64,000 nt of DNA, taken from contig NZ_ATUZ01000015.1 of NCBI RefSeq assembly GCF_000420465.1, forward strand, positions 248,001 through 312,000, given 5' to 3'. Under the pieces are notes generated by a model. The model was not told the DNA's origin. It ran no database searches and saw nothing but the letters and a program-made list of their open reading frames with translations. Positions within the stretch are counted from its first letter, which is position 1; every line of letters begins with the position of its first letter. A program made the translations under genes and the position numbers. Source of the DNA: Desulfovibrio desulfuricans DSM 642 (GTDB taxonomy: Bacteria; Desulfobacterota; Desulfovibrionia; Desulfovibrionales; Desulfovibrionaceae). Of this stretch, positions 16,785 through 25,386 are shown piece by piece.

Positions 16785-17669
16785 TTAAAGTTTATCTGCT
16801 CTAGTCTGCTCAAGGTGCAGGGGCAGGCCCAGGCCCGCGCAGGCAGCTGCTGCGGTGCGGGCCATAAAGCGGCACAGCGGGGGATTCATGGCGGCCAGAT
16901 GCCCGCCGCCGGGCAGCCATACCAGCTTTTTGGACGGTGCCTTGAGGCAGTCAAAGGTGGTCTGGATGATGGCTGGCGTAAACAGGGCATCGTTCTGCGC
17001 GCTGAAAAAATACAGGGGGCAACGCAGTTCCTCTGGCAGACGCGTGTTGAACAGGCTGGCCAGAAAACTCAGAGGATACGTCAGCCGCGTCCTGCGGCGG
17101 TTGCTCACAGTTCGCCGCGCGCCGGAAATAATCCGCCAGGGATTAAGGTAGGCGTGCAAGGGCATGGGCAGCCACGGCAGCCAGCGCGCAAGCGTGCAGA
17201 AAACACGCTCAATATCTGCTCTGCGGTCAGCCAGACCGGCAAAACGCGTCAGATATACAGCCTCGCGCATCTGGGGCAGCACCCCGGTAATGGGAAATGC
17301 CGCCGTAAGGCCGGGGGATGCCGCAGCATGCGCCAATGCGAGTATGCCGCCCTGGCTGTGCCCGCATACCGCAATATGGGCATGGCCCGCATCACGCAGC
17401 CATGCCTCGGCGTCCTGGCAGTTTTGCCGCAGGTCGTCAAAGCAGAAGCCCGCGCTGTGGCGGTTCAGACCGTGCCCGGTAAAATGCACTGCGGCAACGG
17501 CAAAGCCCGCTTGCTGCAAGGCGGCGATCATGGGCCGGTACTGAAGGGGCGACAGCATGGTGCCAGGATAAAACAGCATGACCCCGGCCCCATGATTGGG
17601 CCAGAGTTCGAGCTGCAGTTCCCGGTTATGGGCAGACAGCTTGTGCGTGACAAAGGCTGGTTTGTTCAT
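16785..17669 (-). CDS. Alpha/beta hydrolase, substrate unknown
   Basis: A 294-residue cytosolic protein of the alpha/beta hydrolase fold. The nucleophile elbow GHSQGG (catalytic serine) lies near residue 104. An oxyanion-side segment reads MLFYPGTMLSPLQY, the acid is probably the aspartate of SAQNDALFTP, and the histidine lies in LPGGGHLAAM. A lid region around 150-210 is rich in Arg, Trp and Pro. The ATG at 17669 gives MNKPAFVTHKL; the longer frame has an unlikely N-terminus. It may be a lipase/esterase or lysophospholipase-like enzyme, but the substrate cannot be told. It is inserted between rplY and pth, genes usually adjacent. Confidence 0.8.
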   Translation of the reverse strand: MNKPAFVTHKLSAHNRELQLELWPNHGAGVMLFYPGTMLSPLQYRPMIAALQQAGFAVAAVHFTGHGLNRHSAGFCFDDLRQNCQDAEAWLRDAGHAHIAVCGHSQGGILALAHAAASPGLTAAFPITGVLPQMREAVYLTRFAGLADRRADIERVFCTLARWLPWLPMPLHAYLNPWRIISGARRTVSNRRRTRLTYPLSFLASLFNTRLPEELRCPLYFFSAQNDALFTPAIIQTTFDCLKAPSKKLVWLPGGGHLAAMNPPLCRFMARTAAAACAGLGLPLHLEQTRADKL

Positions 17670-17729
17670 GGCGCCATGCGTACATAAAATGAGGCCGGTC
17701 CCGCAAGGAACCGGCCAATACAGTCGCAC

Positions 17730-17751
17730 AAAGGCCCGATGATCGGGCTTT
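17730..17751 (-). terminator. Hairpin after rplY
   Basis: A short GCCCGA-TGA-TCGGGC stem with flanking AAA/TTT lies just downstream of the rplY stop on the minus strand. It is followed by CTTTG, a modest intrinsic terminator. Confidence 0.55.
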
Positions 17752-17764
17752 GCGTCAAACAGTC

Positions 17765-18355
17765 TTATTCGGCGGCTTCAGCGGTTTCCTTGGCCTTGGA
17801 AAGAACGCTGACGATGGCGAAGTTCTGGTCGTAAATGGCCTTGACGTTTTCGGGCAGGGGCAGGTCGCCCACGCAGATGGTGGTGTTGATGTCCATGGGG
17901 GCCACATCAACAACGATCTTTTTGGGCATGTCCAGGGGCTTGCTGCACAGGCGCACGACTTCGCGGTAGGTTTCAAGCTGGCCGCCAAGCTTCACGCCGC
18001 GCGACACACCCACAAATTCCACGGGCACGTCAACGGTCACGGGCTTGTCCAGATCCACGCCGTAGTAGTCGATGTGGCAGAATTCCTTCTTGTAGGGATG
18101 GTACTGCACGTCCCAGATGATCACGGGATGCACGGACTTCTGACCGTTGTCGTCAATCTCGAGGTTGAACACCGAGGTACGACCGGCTTCGGCAAAAATC
18201 TTTTCCAGCGGCAGGGCAGGAGCCTGCACAGAGATGTTGTCACCCTTGGCGGTGTAGAACACGCCGGGGATCAGATCCTGGGTACGCAGACGGCCACTGG
18301 CGCCTTTACCGCTACCTTCGCGCTTCTGCACGCTCAAAGTCTTTTCAATATTCAT
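17765..18355 (-). CDS. rplY: 50S ribosomal protein L25 (Ctc type)
   Basis: A 196-residue 5S-rRNA-binding ribosomal protein of the long CTC form: an N-terminal L25 domain (about 1-95; KREGSGKGASGRLRTQDLIPGVFY, DVQYHPYKKEFCHIDYY) and a C-terminal TL5 beta domain (about 96-190; KPVTVDVPVEFVGVSRGVKLGG). An acidic tail ends in KETAEAAE. GGAGCAGG precedes the ATG at 18355. It follows prs after about 110 bases, the usual bacterial order. Confidence 0.95.
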   Translation of the reverse strand: MNIEKTLSVQKREGSGKGASGRLRTQDLIPGVFYTAKGDNISVQAPALPLEKIFAEAGRTSVFNLEIDDNGQKSVHPVIIWDVQYHPYKKEFCHIDYYGVDLDKPVTVDVPVEFVGVSRGVKLGGQLETYREVVRLCSKPLDMPKKIVVDVAPMDINTTICVGDLPLPENVKAIYDQNFAIVSVLSKAKETAEAAE

Positions 18356-18464
18356 GTCCTGCTCCTTGGCTTACCGCAGCCGAAACGTGCGGAAAAAGTT
18401 CTGTTATTATGGAACCGGCCCTTGCGGGCAGGCTTGGGTCTATACGCAAACCGCATAAAGCGGG

Positions 18465-19412
18465 TTACACAAACAACACGCTCACGGATGAACCGGTATG
18501 GATGTTGTGGATAGTCTTGCCCAGAAGGGCAGCCACAGAAACAACCTCCAGCTTTGGGCAACGCTCAAGCTTGTCGCCCATGGGGATGGTGTCTGTGACA
18601 AATAACTTTGAAAGCGCCTCGGTGCTGTTGATGCGCTCAATGGCCGGGCCAGACAAAACACCGTGGGTGGCGCAGGCCACAATCTTGGTAGCGCCGTTTT
18701 TGAGCAGCACGTCAGCACCAGCGCACAGCGTGCCAGCGGTGTCGATCATGTCGTCCACCACAATGGCAATACGGCCTTTCACCTCGCCGATAACATGCAT
18801 GGCCTGTGCCTGATTGGGCTTGTCGCGGCGTTTGTCCACAATGGCCAGCGGCGCGTTGAGCCTTTTGGCATAGGCGCGGGCGCGCTCAACACCGCCAGCA
18901 TCGGGCGACACGATCACGATGTTGTCATCGTGCAGCCGCCGCAGCGCTTCAAGCATGACAGGCACGGCAAACAGGTTGTCCACCGGGCAGTCAAAGTAAC
19001 CCTGAATCTGTCCCGCGTGAAGGTCAATGGTGACCACGCGTTCCGCACCGGCAACGCTGATAAAATCGGCCACCATTTTGGCGCTGATGGGCGCACGGGG
19101 GCTGACCTTGCGATCCTGGCGCGCATAGCCGTAGTAAGGGATAACGGCGGTAATTCTGCCTGCGCTGGCCCTTTTGAGGGCATCAAGCATAAGGCAGAGC
19201 TGCACCAGATTGCGGTTGACGGTCGGGGGGCAGGTGGGCTGCACCACAAAAACGTCATCACCGCGAACATTGTCGCCTATTTCGATCCGCAACTCGCCGT
19301 CGCTGAACGTGGTAGCCAGCGTGGGCGTGAGTTGACACCCCAGATGGTTGCAGATGGCCTTGGCCAAATCCGGATTGGAGGACCCGGTGACGATCTTAAG
19401 ATCGCTGTACAT
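18465..19412 (-). CDS. prs: Ribose-phosphate pyrophosphokinase
   Basis: A 315-residue cytosolic enzyme making PRPP from ribose 5-phosphate and ATP, feeding purine, pyrimidine, His, Trp and NAD synthesis. Visible motifs: SGSSNPDLAK-like N-terminus (GSSNPDLA), FSDGELRIEIGDNVRGDDVFVVQ, YYGYARQDRK, DLHAGQIQGYF and the PRPP loop VVDDMIDTAGTL. The ATG at 19412 is preferred because the preceding 15 residues are unconserved. rpiB at 24 kb can supply its substrate, and hpt at 32 kb uses its product. It lies directly downstream of tRNA-Gln. Confidence 0.97.
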   Translation of the reverse strand: MYSDLKIVTGSSNPDLAKAICNHLGCQLTPTLATTFSDGELRIEIGDNVRGDDVFVVQPTCPPTVNRNLVQLCLMLDALKRASAGRITAVIPYYGYARQDRKVSPRAPISAKMVADFISVAGAERVVTIDLHAGQIQGYFDCPVDNLFAVPVMLEALRRLHDDNIVIVSPDAGGVERARAYAKRLNAPLAIVDKRRDKPNQAQAMHVIGEVKGRIAIVVDDMIDTAGTLCAGADVLLKNGATKIVACATHGVLSGPAIERINSTEALSKLFVTDTIPMGDKLERCPKLEVVSVAALLGKTIHNIHTGSSVSVLFV

Positions 19413-19559
19413 GAACCGCCCTGCCTTGCGCGCCAAAGAGCACTTACGGTTATACATTCTTGCTGCCGTCGCCGGAAGAAAGGCGGCGCTTTATTGCCAG
19501 GCCGCCGACAAATCGACGGAAGGCGCGGTCAGACGCCCCAGACGCGATACAGCAGCGTG

Positions 19560-19634
19560 TGGCTGGGATGGAAGGGTTCGAACCTTCGAATGACGGAGCC
19601 AAAACCCGTTGCCTTACCACTTGGCTACATCCCA
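19560..19634 (-). tRNA. tRNA-Gln (anticodon TTG)
   Basis: A 75-base cloverleaf. The acceptor arm pairs TGGGATG with CATCCCA, and the D-arm is GCCAAGTGGTAAGGC. The anticodon stem ACGGG/TCCGT encloses loop TTTTGGC (anticodon TTG), and the T-loop is GTTCGAA. The discriminator is G and CCA is encoded. It lies between ispE and prs on the same strand, so it is probably cotranscribed. Confidence 0.95.
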
Positions 19635-19639
19635 GTGTT

Positions 19640-20518
19640 TCACAGCACGTGCGCGTATACGCGCCTGTTCTCTCCTTGCAGCATGGCGGCAGCCGCCTGA
19701 GATTCCACATGGAACTCATGTGGGAAAAGCGCCACAATGCTTGAGCCGCTGCCACTCATGGCTACGGCTCCAGCCCCAAGGCGCAGCAAGTTCGCCTTGA
19801 TTTCTGCAAGCTGTGGATGGCGAGAAAATACAACGTCCTCAAGGTCGTTGTGAATGCTCAACTCTGTCCGCACCCCGGAGAGAAAAGTTCCATTAGCCTT
19901 GCTTTCCGTCTTTGTCAAGCAATTTTGCCCAGAAACCGTGTTTGAGGCCTTGAGCGCGGCGTCATAATCGGCGTATGCCTGGGGGGTGGAAGCATGAATT
20001 TGGGAGCATACCAGAACAAGGTGTATGCCTGCAAGCGCATCACCCCCGCATGGCTCGATGATCTCGCCAACGCCCCGCACCCGGCAGGGTTTGTTAATAA
20101 GGAAAAACGGCGTGTCCGCGCCAACAGTGAGGGCAACCTCTGCCAGCGCCTGATCGTCAAGCGGGCTGGATACCCTGTTGTTGAGCCAGCGCAGCAGGGC
20201 CGCCGCATCGCTGCTGCCGCCGCCAAGACCTGCGCCAGCGGGAATGCCCTTGTTCAGGCGCACTTCAAGCCCGGGCAGGTTGGGCACACGTTTGGCGAGG
20301 GCGGCGTAGGCCTTGGTGAGGGTGTTGTTCTCAAGGTCAATGCCGGGGGCATCACATTGCACAACCAGACCGGCAGCGCCGGTTTCACGTATGTGCAGGC
20401 GATCGCAGGGGCGGGGCAGAGGCCAGAAAAGGGAGTCCAGCTCATGATACCCGTTTTCCCGCACGCCCGTGATGCGCAAACCAAGATTAACCTTGCACCC
20501 GGCAATAACTACGCTCAT
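19640..20518 (-). CDS. ispE: 4-diphosphocytidyl-2-C-methyl-D-erythritol kinase
   Basis: A 292-residue GHMP-family kinase of the MEP isoprenoid pathway. It phosphorylates CDP-methylerythritol. Seen are the N-terminal GCKVNLGLRITG and ENGYHELDSLF segments with the substrate-side lysine, and the glycine-rich ATP loop GIPAGAGLGGGSSDAAALL near residues 90-108. A C-terminal GAVAMSGSGSSIVALF completes the fold. AGGAG precedes the ATG at 20518. It lies 30 bases downstream of hslV and just upstream of tRNA-Gln and prs. Confidence 0.95.
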   Translation of the reverse strand: MSVVIAGCKVNLGLRITGVRENGYHELDSLFWPLPRPCDRLHIRETGAAGLVVQCDAPGIDLENNTLTKAYAALAKRVPNLPGLEVRLNKGIPAGAGLGGGSSDAAALLRWLNNRVSSPLDDQALAEVALTVGADTPFFLINKPCRVRGVGEIIEPCGGDALAGIHLVLVCSQIHASTPQAYADYDAALKASNTVSGQNCLTKTESKANGTFLSGVRTELSIHNDLEDVVFSRHPQLAEIKANLLRLGAGAVAMSGSGSSIVALFPHEFHVESQAAAAMLQGENRRVYAHVL

Positions 20519-20548
20519 GGATTTTTCCGCTCCTGTGGCGATTGAGGG

Positions 20549-21082
20549 CTACAGCGTTTCAACCGTGAGGTTGCCGTTGGTGTACACGCAGATTTCCGAG
20601 GCGATGCGCATGGCCTCGCGGGCAATGGCCTCCGCATCCATGTCGCTGTGCCGGGCAAGCGCCCGCGCTGCGGCAAGGGCATAGGGGCCGCCGCTGCCAA
20701 TGGCTGCAACCTCGTCGTCCGGTTCAATGACATCGCCCGTGCCCGACAGCACGAGGATGTGTTCGCTGTCTGCCAGCAGGAGCATGGCTTCGAGCTTGCG
20801 CAGGTATTTGTCCTTGCGCCACTCCTTGGTCATTTCAACGGCGGCGCGAACCATGTTGCCGCGCAATTCCTTGAGCTTGGCTTCAAAAAGTTCAAACAGG
20901 GTAAAGGCATCGGCTGTGGCCCCGGCAAAACCCGCCAGGATCTTGCCGTCATACAGCCGCCGCACCTTCTGCGCGCCGTGCTTCATGATCATATTCTGGC
21001 CGAGGGTCACCTGACCATCGCCAGCAATGGCCACGCGGCCATTCTTTCTCACTGCCAGTATTGTTGTGGCATGCGTATCCAT
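20549..21082 (-). CDS. hslV: ATP-dependent protease peptidase subunit HslV
   Basis: Proteolytic subunit of the HslUV (ClpQY) protease, a proteasome-beta-like threonine peptidase. The conserved [19 protein letters not shown] start motif places the catalytic threonine after a short propeptide (MDTHA in the start used here), to be removed in maturation. [28 protein letters not shown] and [16 protein letters not shown] follow. Two in-frame ATGs (21085 and 21100) would lengthen the propeptide. The one at 21100 has AAGGA very close and overlaps the upstream protease gene, so the start is uncertain. No hslU is adjacent; its partner ATPase must be encoded elsewhere. Confidence 0.93.
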   Translation of the reverse strand: MDTHATTILAVRKNGRVAIAGDGQVTLGQNMIMKHGAQKVRRLYDGKILAGFAGATADAFTLFELFEAKLKELRGNMVRAAVEMTKEWRKDKYLRKLEAMLLLADSEHILVLSGTGDVIEPDDEVAAIGSGGPYALAAARALARHSDMDAEAIAREAMRIASEICVYTNGNLTVETL

Positions 21083-21084
21083 CA

Positions 21085-22494
21085 TCAGTTCTTTTCCCAT
21101 ATTTCCTTGCGCTCTTTGTAGGCGGCCTCAAGCTTTTGAAAATCGCGCGGATTTGCAGATTTGCCCGATAAGGCTTTGGCCTGGTTAAAGTAGCGCTCGG
21201 CCTGTTTTTTGTTGTTGGAATACAGGGCGCTGTACGCCATGTGGATATAGGCCCCGGCAGTGTCGCCCGTTTTACCGAGCGAGCGGGCATAGGCCTCGTG
21301 AACTTCGGCGTCTTCCGGCACGTAGCGCAGCACATCTTTATAATACTGCGCGGCCTGCGCCTGCCTGCCCGTTTCGTCAAGCATGCGGGCATAGAAAAAA
21401 GAGGCCATGTAGTCGCGCGGGTCAAGGCGCATGGCCTGACGCAGCAAGCCATCAGCACGGCTCATGTCGCCCTTGCGATAGTGGAATGCGCCAGCCTCGC
21501 GCAGCACCAGAGGGTCGTTGGGCGAGGCGGCGAGGGCTTCGTCAAAGGCCTTGCTGGCCTCGGCAACCCGATTGGTGCGGGCCAGCACAATGCCGCGCCC
21601 CATGCATGAAAGGCCGTCCTTGCCCGAAAAACGCTGCTGCGCAGCCTGCGCATCGCCATAGCGCGCCCAGAGGAGCGTTTTGACGCGGATAAATTTGGTA
21701 TTGTCCTGCGTACGGCCCTGCACAGACTTGCCCATGCCCTCGATGCGGGCCTGAAGCCCGTTGATGCGGTCGCCGATGGCAGGGTGGGTAGAAAGGTAGG
21801 TAGGCACACTGGTGCCGCTCATCCAGCTTTTCTGGCGCAGCACCTTGAAGCCGCCCACCATGCCCTGCGGGGGATAGCCCGCGGCCACAAGGTATTGCAG
21901 GCCAATCTGGTCGGCTTCGGTTTCGTCCATGCGGCTGTAGTTGAGCATGGCCGACTGCCCGGCCCCCAGCGCGCCCACAGCAATCGCGCCGCCGCTGGAA
22001 CCGCCCACCGCCACGCCCGCAATGGCCAGCAGCAGGGAGCCAAGAGTCACAAACTGCGCGCGCTCAAGGCGCGAAGCCACGTGGTGCTGGGTTACGTGCG
22101 CCAGTTCGTGGGCAAGCACGCCCGCAAGCTCTTCTTCCTTGTCCATGTTCATGATAAGGCCGGTGAACACGTATACGTAGCCGCCGGGAATGGCAAAGGC
22201 GTTGAGCGAATTGTGCAGGATAACGGCGGCTTTGAAATTGAAGGGCTGCGGCGGAATCTTTTTGACCAGACGATCCACGATCTGGTTGACGTACTGGCTT
22301 ACCTCAGGGTCTTCCACAATGGGCATGTTTGCGCGGATCATCACGTCAAACTTGTGGCCCATCTCCTTTTCGTCCTTGATGGTGACGCCGCCGAAAAAGA
22401 AGGCCTGGGCCGGTACGGCCACAAGCTGGGCTGACAGAAATGCCAGCAGAACAAACAGCGCCATAAAACGGCGCAGGGCAACACGATGCAACAT
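21085..22494 (-). CDS. M48-family periplasmic metalloprotease with TPRs (BepA-like)
   Basis: A 469-residue exported protease. A signal peptide (1 to about 30, ending PAQA) precedes an M48 zinc-protease domain. [10 protein letters not shown] carries the HExxH zinc site, and the third ligand is probably the glutamate of [15 protein letters not shown]. The C-terminal half has TPR-like repeats ([45 protein letters not shown]). This is the plan of E. coli BepA, which checks assembly of outer-membrane proteins. GAGGA precedes the ATG at 22494. The stop is within a few bases of the hslV start, so two proteolysis genes appear cotranscribed. Confidence 0.9.
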   Translation of the reverse strand: MLHRVALRRFMALFVLLAFLSAQLVAVPAQAFFFGGVTIKDEKEMGHKFDVMIRANMPIVEDPEVSQYVNQIVDRLVKKIPPQPFNFKAAVILHNSLNAFAIPGGYVYVFTGLIMNMDKEEELAGVLAHELAHVTQHHVASRLERAQFVTLGSLLLAIAGVAVGGSSGGAIAVGALGAGQSAMLNYSRMDETEADQIGLQYLVAAGYPPQGMVGGFKVLRQKSWMSGTSVPTYLSTHPAIGDRINGLQARIEGMGKSVQGRTQDNTKFIRVKTLLWARYGDAQAAQQRFSGKDGLSCMGRGIVLARTNRVAEASKAFDEALAASPNDPLVLREAGAFHYRKGDMSRADGLLRQAMRLDPRDYMASFFYARMLDETGRQAQAAQYYKDVLRYVPEDAEVHEAYARSLGKTGDTAGAYIHMAYSALYSNNKKQAERYFNQAKALSGKSANPRDFQKLEAAYKERKEIWEKN

Positions 22495-22518
22495 GGCGTC
22501 CTCATGATGCCGCAGTAA

Positions 22519-22547
22519 AAGCGCCCGCGCCGGAGACCGGCGCGGGC
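22519..22547 (-). terminator. Terminator of cysS
   Basis: An 11-bp GC stem (GCCCGCGCCGG, 22523-22533, complement 22537-22547) has a 3-base loop and, on the minus strand, is followed by GCTTTTACTG. It lies just after the cysS stop and before the M48 gene start. Confidence 0.75.
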
Positions 22548-22553
22548 AGCGGC

Positions 22554-24005
22554 TTATTCCAGATCCCAAACCTGACCTTCGGGGGTGTCGCGTACGCTGA
22601 CGCCCAGATCAAGAATTTCCTGCCGCAGCGAATCCGAGCGGGCAAAGTCCTTGCTGGCGCGGGCTTCCTGACGGGCGAGCATCAGTTCTTCCACTCGGGC
22701 CACGTCAATCTTGCCGCGTGTGGCGCGCTGGCAGCGCAAATCAGCCAGAAAAGCCTGCGGGGCCTGCCCAAAGAGGCCAAGGCGCTTGTCCCATTCCTGC
22801 GCGCGGGCAAGAAATTCCTGCAAGAGGTCGCGTCCGGCTTCGGCTGCGCGCAGGGCCTTGTCTTCCAGCAGCCGGTTCACAAGGCGCACCTGTGCAAATA
22901 CCTGCCCAAGGGCCTGTGCCGTATTGATGTCGTCCTCAAGGGCGGCGTCAAAGGCCTTGGGCAGCGTGGCCCATTCCTCGGCCATTTCCTGCGGGAGGGG
23001 CGTTTTTTTCCACTTGTCGCGGGCAAGGGCCTTGCCCGCCTCGTGCAGGGCTGTGAACACGCGGTGCTGGGCTTTTTCCGCTTCGTCCATGCTGTCGGCG
23101 GTAAAGTCGATGGGGCTGCGGTAGTGCTTGCCCAGCAGGAAAAAGCGCAGGGTTTCAGGCAGATAGTTTTCAAGAATATCGCGGATGGTCTTGAAGTTGC
23201 CCAGGGATTTGGACATCTTTTCCGCATTTACCTGCACAAAGCCGTTATGCACCCAGTAGCGGGCCAGCGAGCAGGCGCAGGCGGCCTCGGACTGGGCAAT
23301 CTCGTTCTCGTGATGCGGGAAGATAAGATCCTGCCCGCCGCCGTGAATGTCCAGCGGCAGATAGGGCTGGCTCATGGCCGAGCATTCGATATGCCAGCCG
23401 GGACGGCCCTTGCCCCAGGGGCTTTCCCAGAACGGTTCGCCGGGCTTGGCGGCTTTCCACAGGGCGAAATCCAGGGGATCTTCCTTTTCTTCGCCGGGCG
23501 CCACGCGGGCGCCGGAGAGCAGATCGTCCAGGCTGCGGCCAGAGAGTTTGCCGTAGGGTTCGTAAGCCCGCACTCGAAAATACACGTCCCCGGAGGGAGT
23601 GGCGTAGGCCTTGCCCGAATCAATAAGAGTGGAGCAGATGGCCTGAATCTGCGGGATAAAGTCGGTGGCGCGGGGTTCTTCATCGGCCCGCAGCACGCCC
23701 AGACGATCCATGTCTTCATGGAAGGCGGTTATGTAGGTCTGGGCAACCTCGCGCCAGTCGCGGCCTTCCTTGTTGGCGCGGTTGATGATCTTGTCGTCCA
23801 CGTCCGTAAAATTGCGCACAAAGCGGACTTCAAGCCCTGTATGGCGCAACTGCCGCACGAGCACGTCAAAAACCAGGGCGGAACGCGCATGCCCGATATG
23901 GCAAAGATCATAGGCCGTTATGCCGCAAACATACATGTTTGCCTTGCCCGGATGAGCGGGAACAAATTCTTCCTTCTTACGGCCCAGGGTATTGTAGAGC
24001 AGCAT
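22554..24005 (-). CDS. cysS: Cysteinyl-tRNA synthetase
   Basis: A 483-residue class I aminoacyl-tRNA synthetase charging tRNA-Cys. The HIGH motif is at residues 36-39, after the zinc cysteine C27 ([16 protein letters not shown]). Other zinc ligands lie in HIECSAM and [14 protein letters not shown], and the KMSKS motif is near residue 264. The C-terminal anticodon-binding part includes [25 protein letters not shown]. Length is normal. Start is the ATG at 24005. It lies 9 bases downstream of rpiB on the same strand. Confidence 0.97.
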   Translation of the reverse strand: MLLYNTLGRKKEEFVPAHPGKANMYVCGITAYDLCHIGHARSALVFDVLVRQLRHTGLEVRFVRNFTDVDDKIINRANKEGRDWREVAQTYITAFHEDMDRLGVLRADEEPRATDFIPQIQAICSTLIDSGKAYATPSGDVYFRVRAYEPYGKLSGRSLDDLLSGARVAPGEEKEDPLDFALWKAAKPGEPFWESPWGKGRPGWHIECSAMSQPYLPLDIHGGGQDLIFPHHENEIAQSEAACACSLARYWVHNGFVQVNAEKMSKSLGNFKTIRDILENYLPETLRFFLLGKHYRSPIDFTADSMDEAEKAQHRVFTALHEAGKALARDKWKKTPLPQEMAEEWATLPKAFDAALEDDINTAQALGQVFAQVRLVNRLLEDKALRAAEAGRDLLQEFLARAQEWDKRLGLFGQAPQAFLADLRCQRATRGKIDVARVEELMLARQEARASKDFARSDSLRQEILDLGVSVRDTPEGQVWDLE

Positions 24006-24014
24006 GTATATCCC

Positions 24015-24458
24015 TTACCCGGCCTGACCGGGAAGATTGATCATGTCGATGCGGCGCTGGTGCCTGCCGCCTTCAAAGGAAGCGCCCAGAAATGCCTCCA
24101 CAATGGCCTGTGCCAGTTCCACGCCGATGATGCGTGCGCCAAGGCAAAGCACATTGGCGTTGTTGTGCTGGCGCGACAGGCGCGCCTGAAGCTCTGTGGC
24201 GCACAGGGCCGCGCGGATGCCGGAGTGGCGGTTGGCGGCAATGGAAATGCCTATGCCTGTACCGCAAATGAGAATGCCTGTTCCCTGCTCCTTTTCCACT
24301 GCGGCGCAAAGCTTATGCGCCAGCACGGGGTAGTCGCAGCTTTCGGTGGAGTGGGTGCCGTCGTCCACCACGTTGATGCCCTTCTGGGCAAGAAACTGGA
24401 CAAGGTGTTCTTTCAGCGCATAGCCAGCGTGGTCTGAGGCAATATGAATGGTCTGCAT
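24015..24458 (-). CDS. rpiB: Ribose-5-phosphate isomerase B
   Basis: A 147-residue cytosolic enzyme interconverting ribose 5-phosphate and ribulose 5-phosphate. It shows the RpiB/LacAB signature: ASDHAGYALKEHL, DYPVLAHKL, ICGTGIGISIAANR with the catalytic cysteine, RAALCATELQARLSRQHNNANVLCLG, and the C-terminal EGGRHQRRIDMI. The ATG at 24458 begins MQTIHIASDHAG, the expected start. cysS follows after 9 bases. Confidence 0.96.
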   Translation of the reverse strand: MQTIHIASDHAGYALKEHLVQFLAQKGINVVDDGTHSTESCDYPVLAHKLCAAVEKEQGTGILICGTGIGISIAANRHSGIRAALCATELQARLSRQHNNANVLCLGARIIGVELAQAIVEAFLGASFEGGRHQRRIDMINLPGQAG

Positions 24459-24482
24459 GTATACTCCTGCAAAGGTACGCAC

Positions 24483-24509
24483 GGTGCGCCCGGACTGGCC
24501 GGACGCACC
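24483..24509 (-). terminator. Hairpin upstream of rpiB
   Basis: An 11-bp stem (GGTGCGTCCGG with one wobble pair on the minus strand) and 5-base loop lies between the lipoprotein gene stop at 24601 and rpiB. It probably ends the rpoH/lipoprotein operon, although no strong T-run follows. Confidence 0.5.
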
Positions 24510-24600
24510 GCTAGAGCATTTAACACTTCTGTATTGGCGGTTAAGGCGGGTTGCCCCGATACCGGGCCGCAGCCGTCAGGCGCGGCCTGTCAGGCCCAAA

Positions 24601-25386
24601 CTATTGCTGCTGCTTGAACTTGGCGAGCGGCAGCAGGGGTGCGTCATCAGGAAGGGTTAAGGCCATTTGCTCTTTTGTAAAGGGCTGGGAAACCTTTTCT
24701 CTTTCCTTGATAAGCACAATGGCGCGTTTACCGTTGCTGTGGGCAAGGTTCAGACGGCGGGGCAGAGGCCTGGGATCATCCGAATACAGGATTTCCATGC
24801 TCCAGCCCTTGCCGTTGGCCTGTTCCTGCCATTCCACGGGCAGCCCTTGCTCATTGATGATCAGGCGGCCACCGGGCTGGCCCTGAAGGTCGTACAGGGC
24901 CTTGCCGTCGGCAGAAAAGGCGGTTTTGTCAAACTGGTTGCCAAATACCGCCGTGTACCGGCCATTGAGCAGGTCGGCCAGATGCACAAGGTTGAAGGGA
25001 ACCGGCACGCCAACCTGAAGCAGGGGCTTGGTAGCGCCCTGATAGAAGTAGGCCTTGTTTTCGCTGGGGCTGTACACAAGAAAATGCTGGCCGTCTTCAA
25101 GTATCTTGGCGACCGTTGTGCCCACGCCTGCCATAACGTCCAGTCGCAACTGGCGTTGGCTGTTGCCCCAGAACAGGGCCGTGACGCGTCGTGTATCGCC
25201 CTCTGTGCCAAAGCGCAGGCTCAGTTGCAGGCGATAGGGGTCAGACTTGTCGGCAGAGCTGACAGCCGCAAATTTTTGCCAGCGCTGTTCAAGCACTGCG
25301 AGGTTTTCGGGCGAGGTTTCCAGCACGGGCTGACGGGCGCAGGCGCACAGCAGCGCCAGACAACAAAAAATAACTAGTTTTTTCAT
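24601..25386 (-). CDS. Outer-membrane lipoprotein, LolB/DUF4292-like
   Basis: A 261-residue lipoprotein. The signal peptide ends in the lipobox LLCAC, giving Cys15 or Cys17 as lipid site. The body is beta-rich and resembles the LolA/LolB fold: RLQLSLRFGTEGDTRRVTALFWGN, QLRLDVMAGVGTTVAKI, then GKALYDLQGQPGGRLIINEQGLPVEW. The family includes LolB, which seats lipoproteins in the outer membrane, but a specific LolB role is inferred only from fold and lipobox. Its start overlaps the stop of the TPR lipoprotein gene by 4 bases. The C-terminus is glutamine-rich. Confidence 0.6.
   Translation of the reverse strand: MKKLVIFCCLALLCACARQPVLETSPENLAVLEQRWQKFAAVSSADKSDPYRLQLSLRFGTEGDTRRVTALFWGNSQRQLRLDVMAGVGTTVAKILEDGQHFLVYSPSENKAYFYQGATKPLLQVGVPVPFNLVHLADLLNGRYTAVFGNQFDKTAFSADGKALYDLQGQPGGRLIINEQGLPVEWQEQANGKGWSMEILYSDDPRPLPRRLNLAHSNGKRAIVLIKEREKVSQPFTKEQMALTLPDDAPLLPLAKFKQQQ

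Noticed and set aside
23043-24437. A 464-codon plus-strand frame opposite cysS and rpiB
   Set aside because: It spans two well-conserved minus-strand genes and has no family resemblance.
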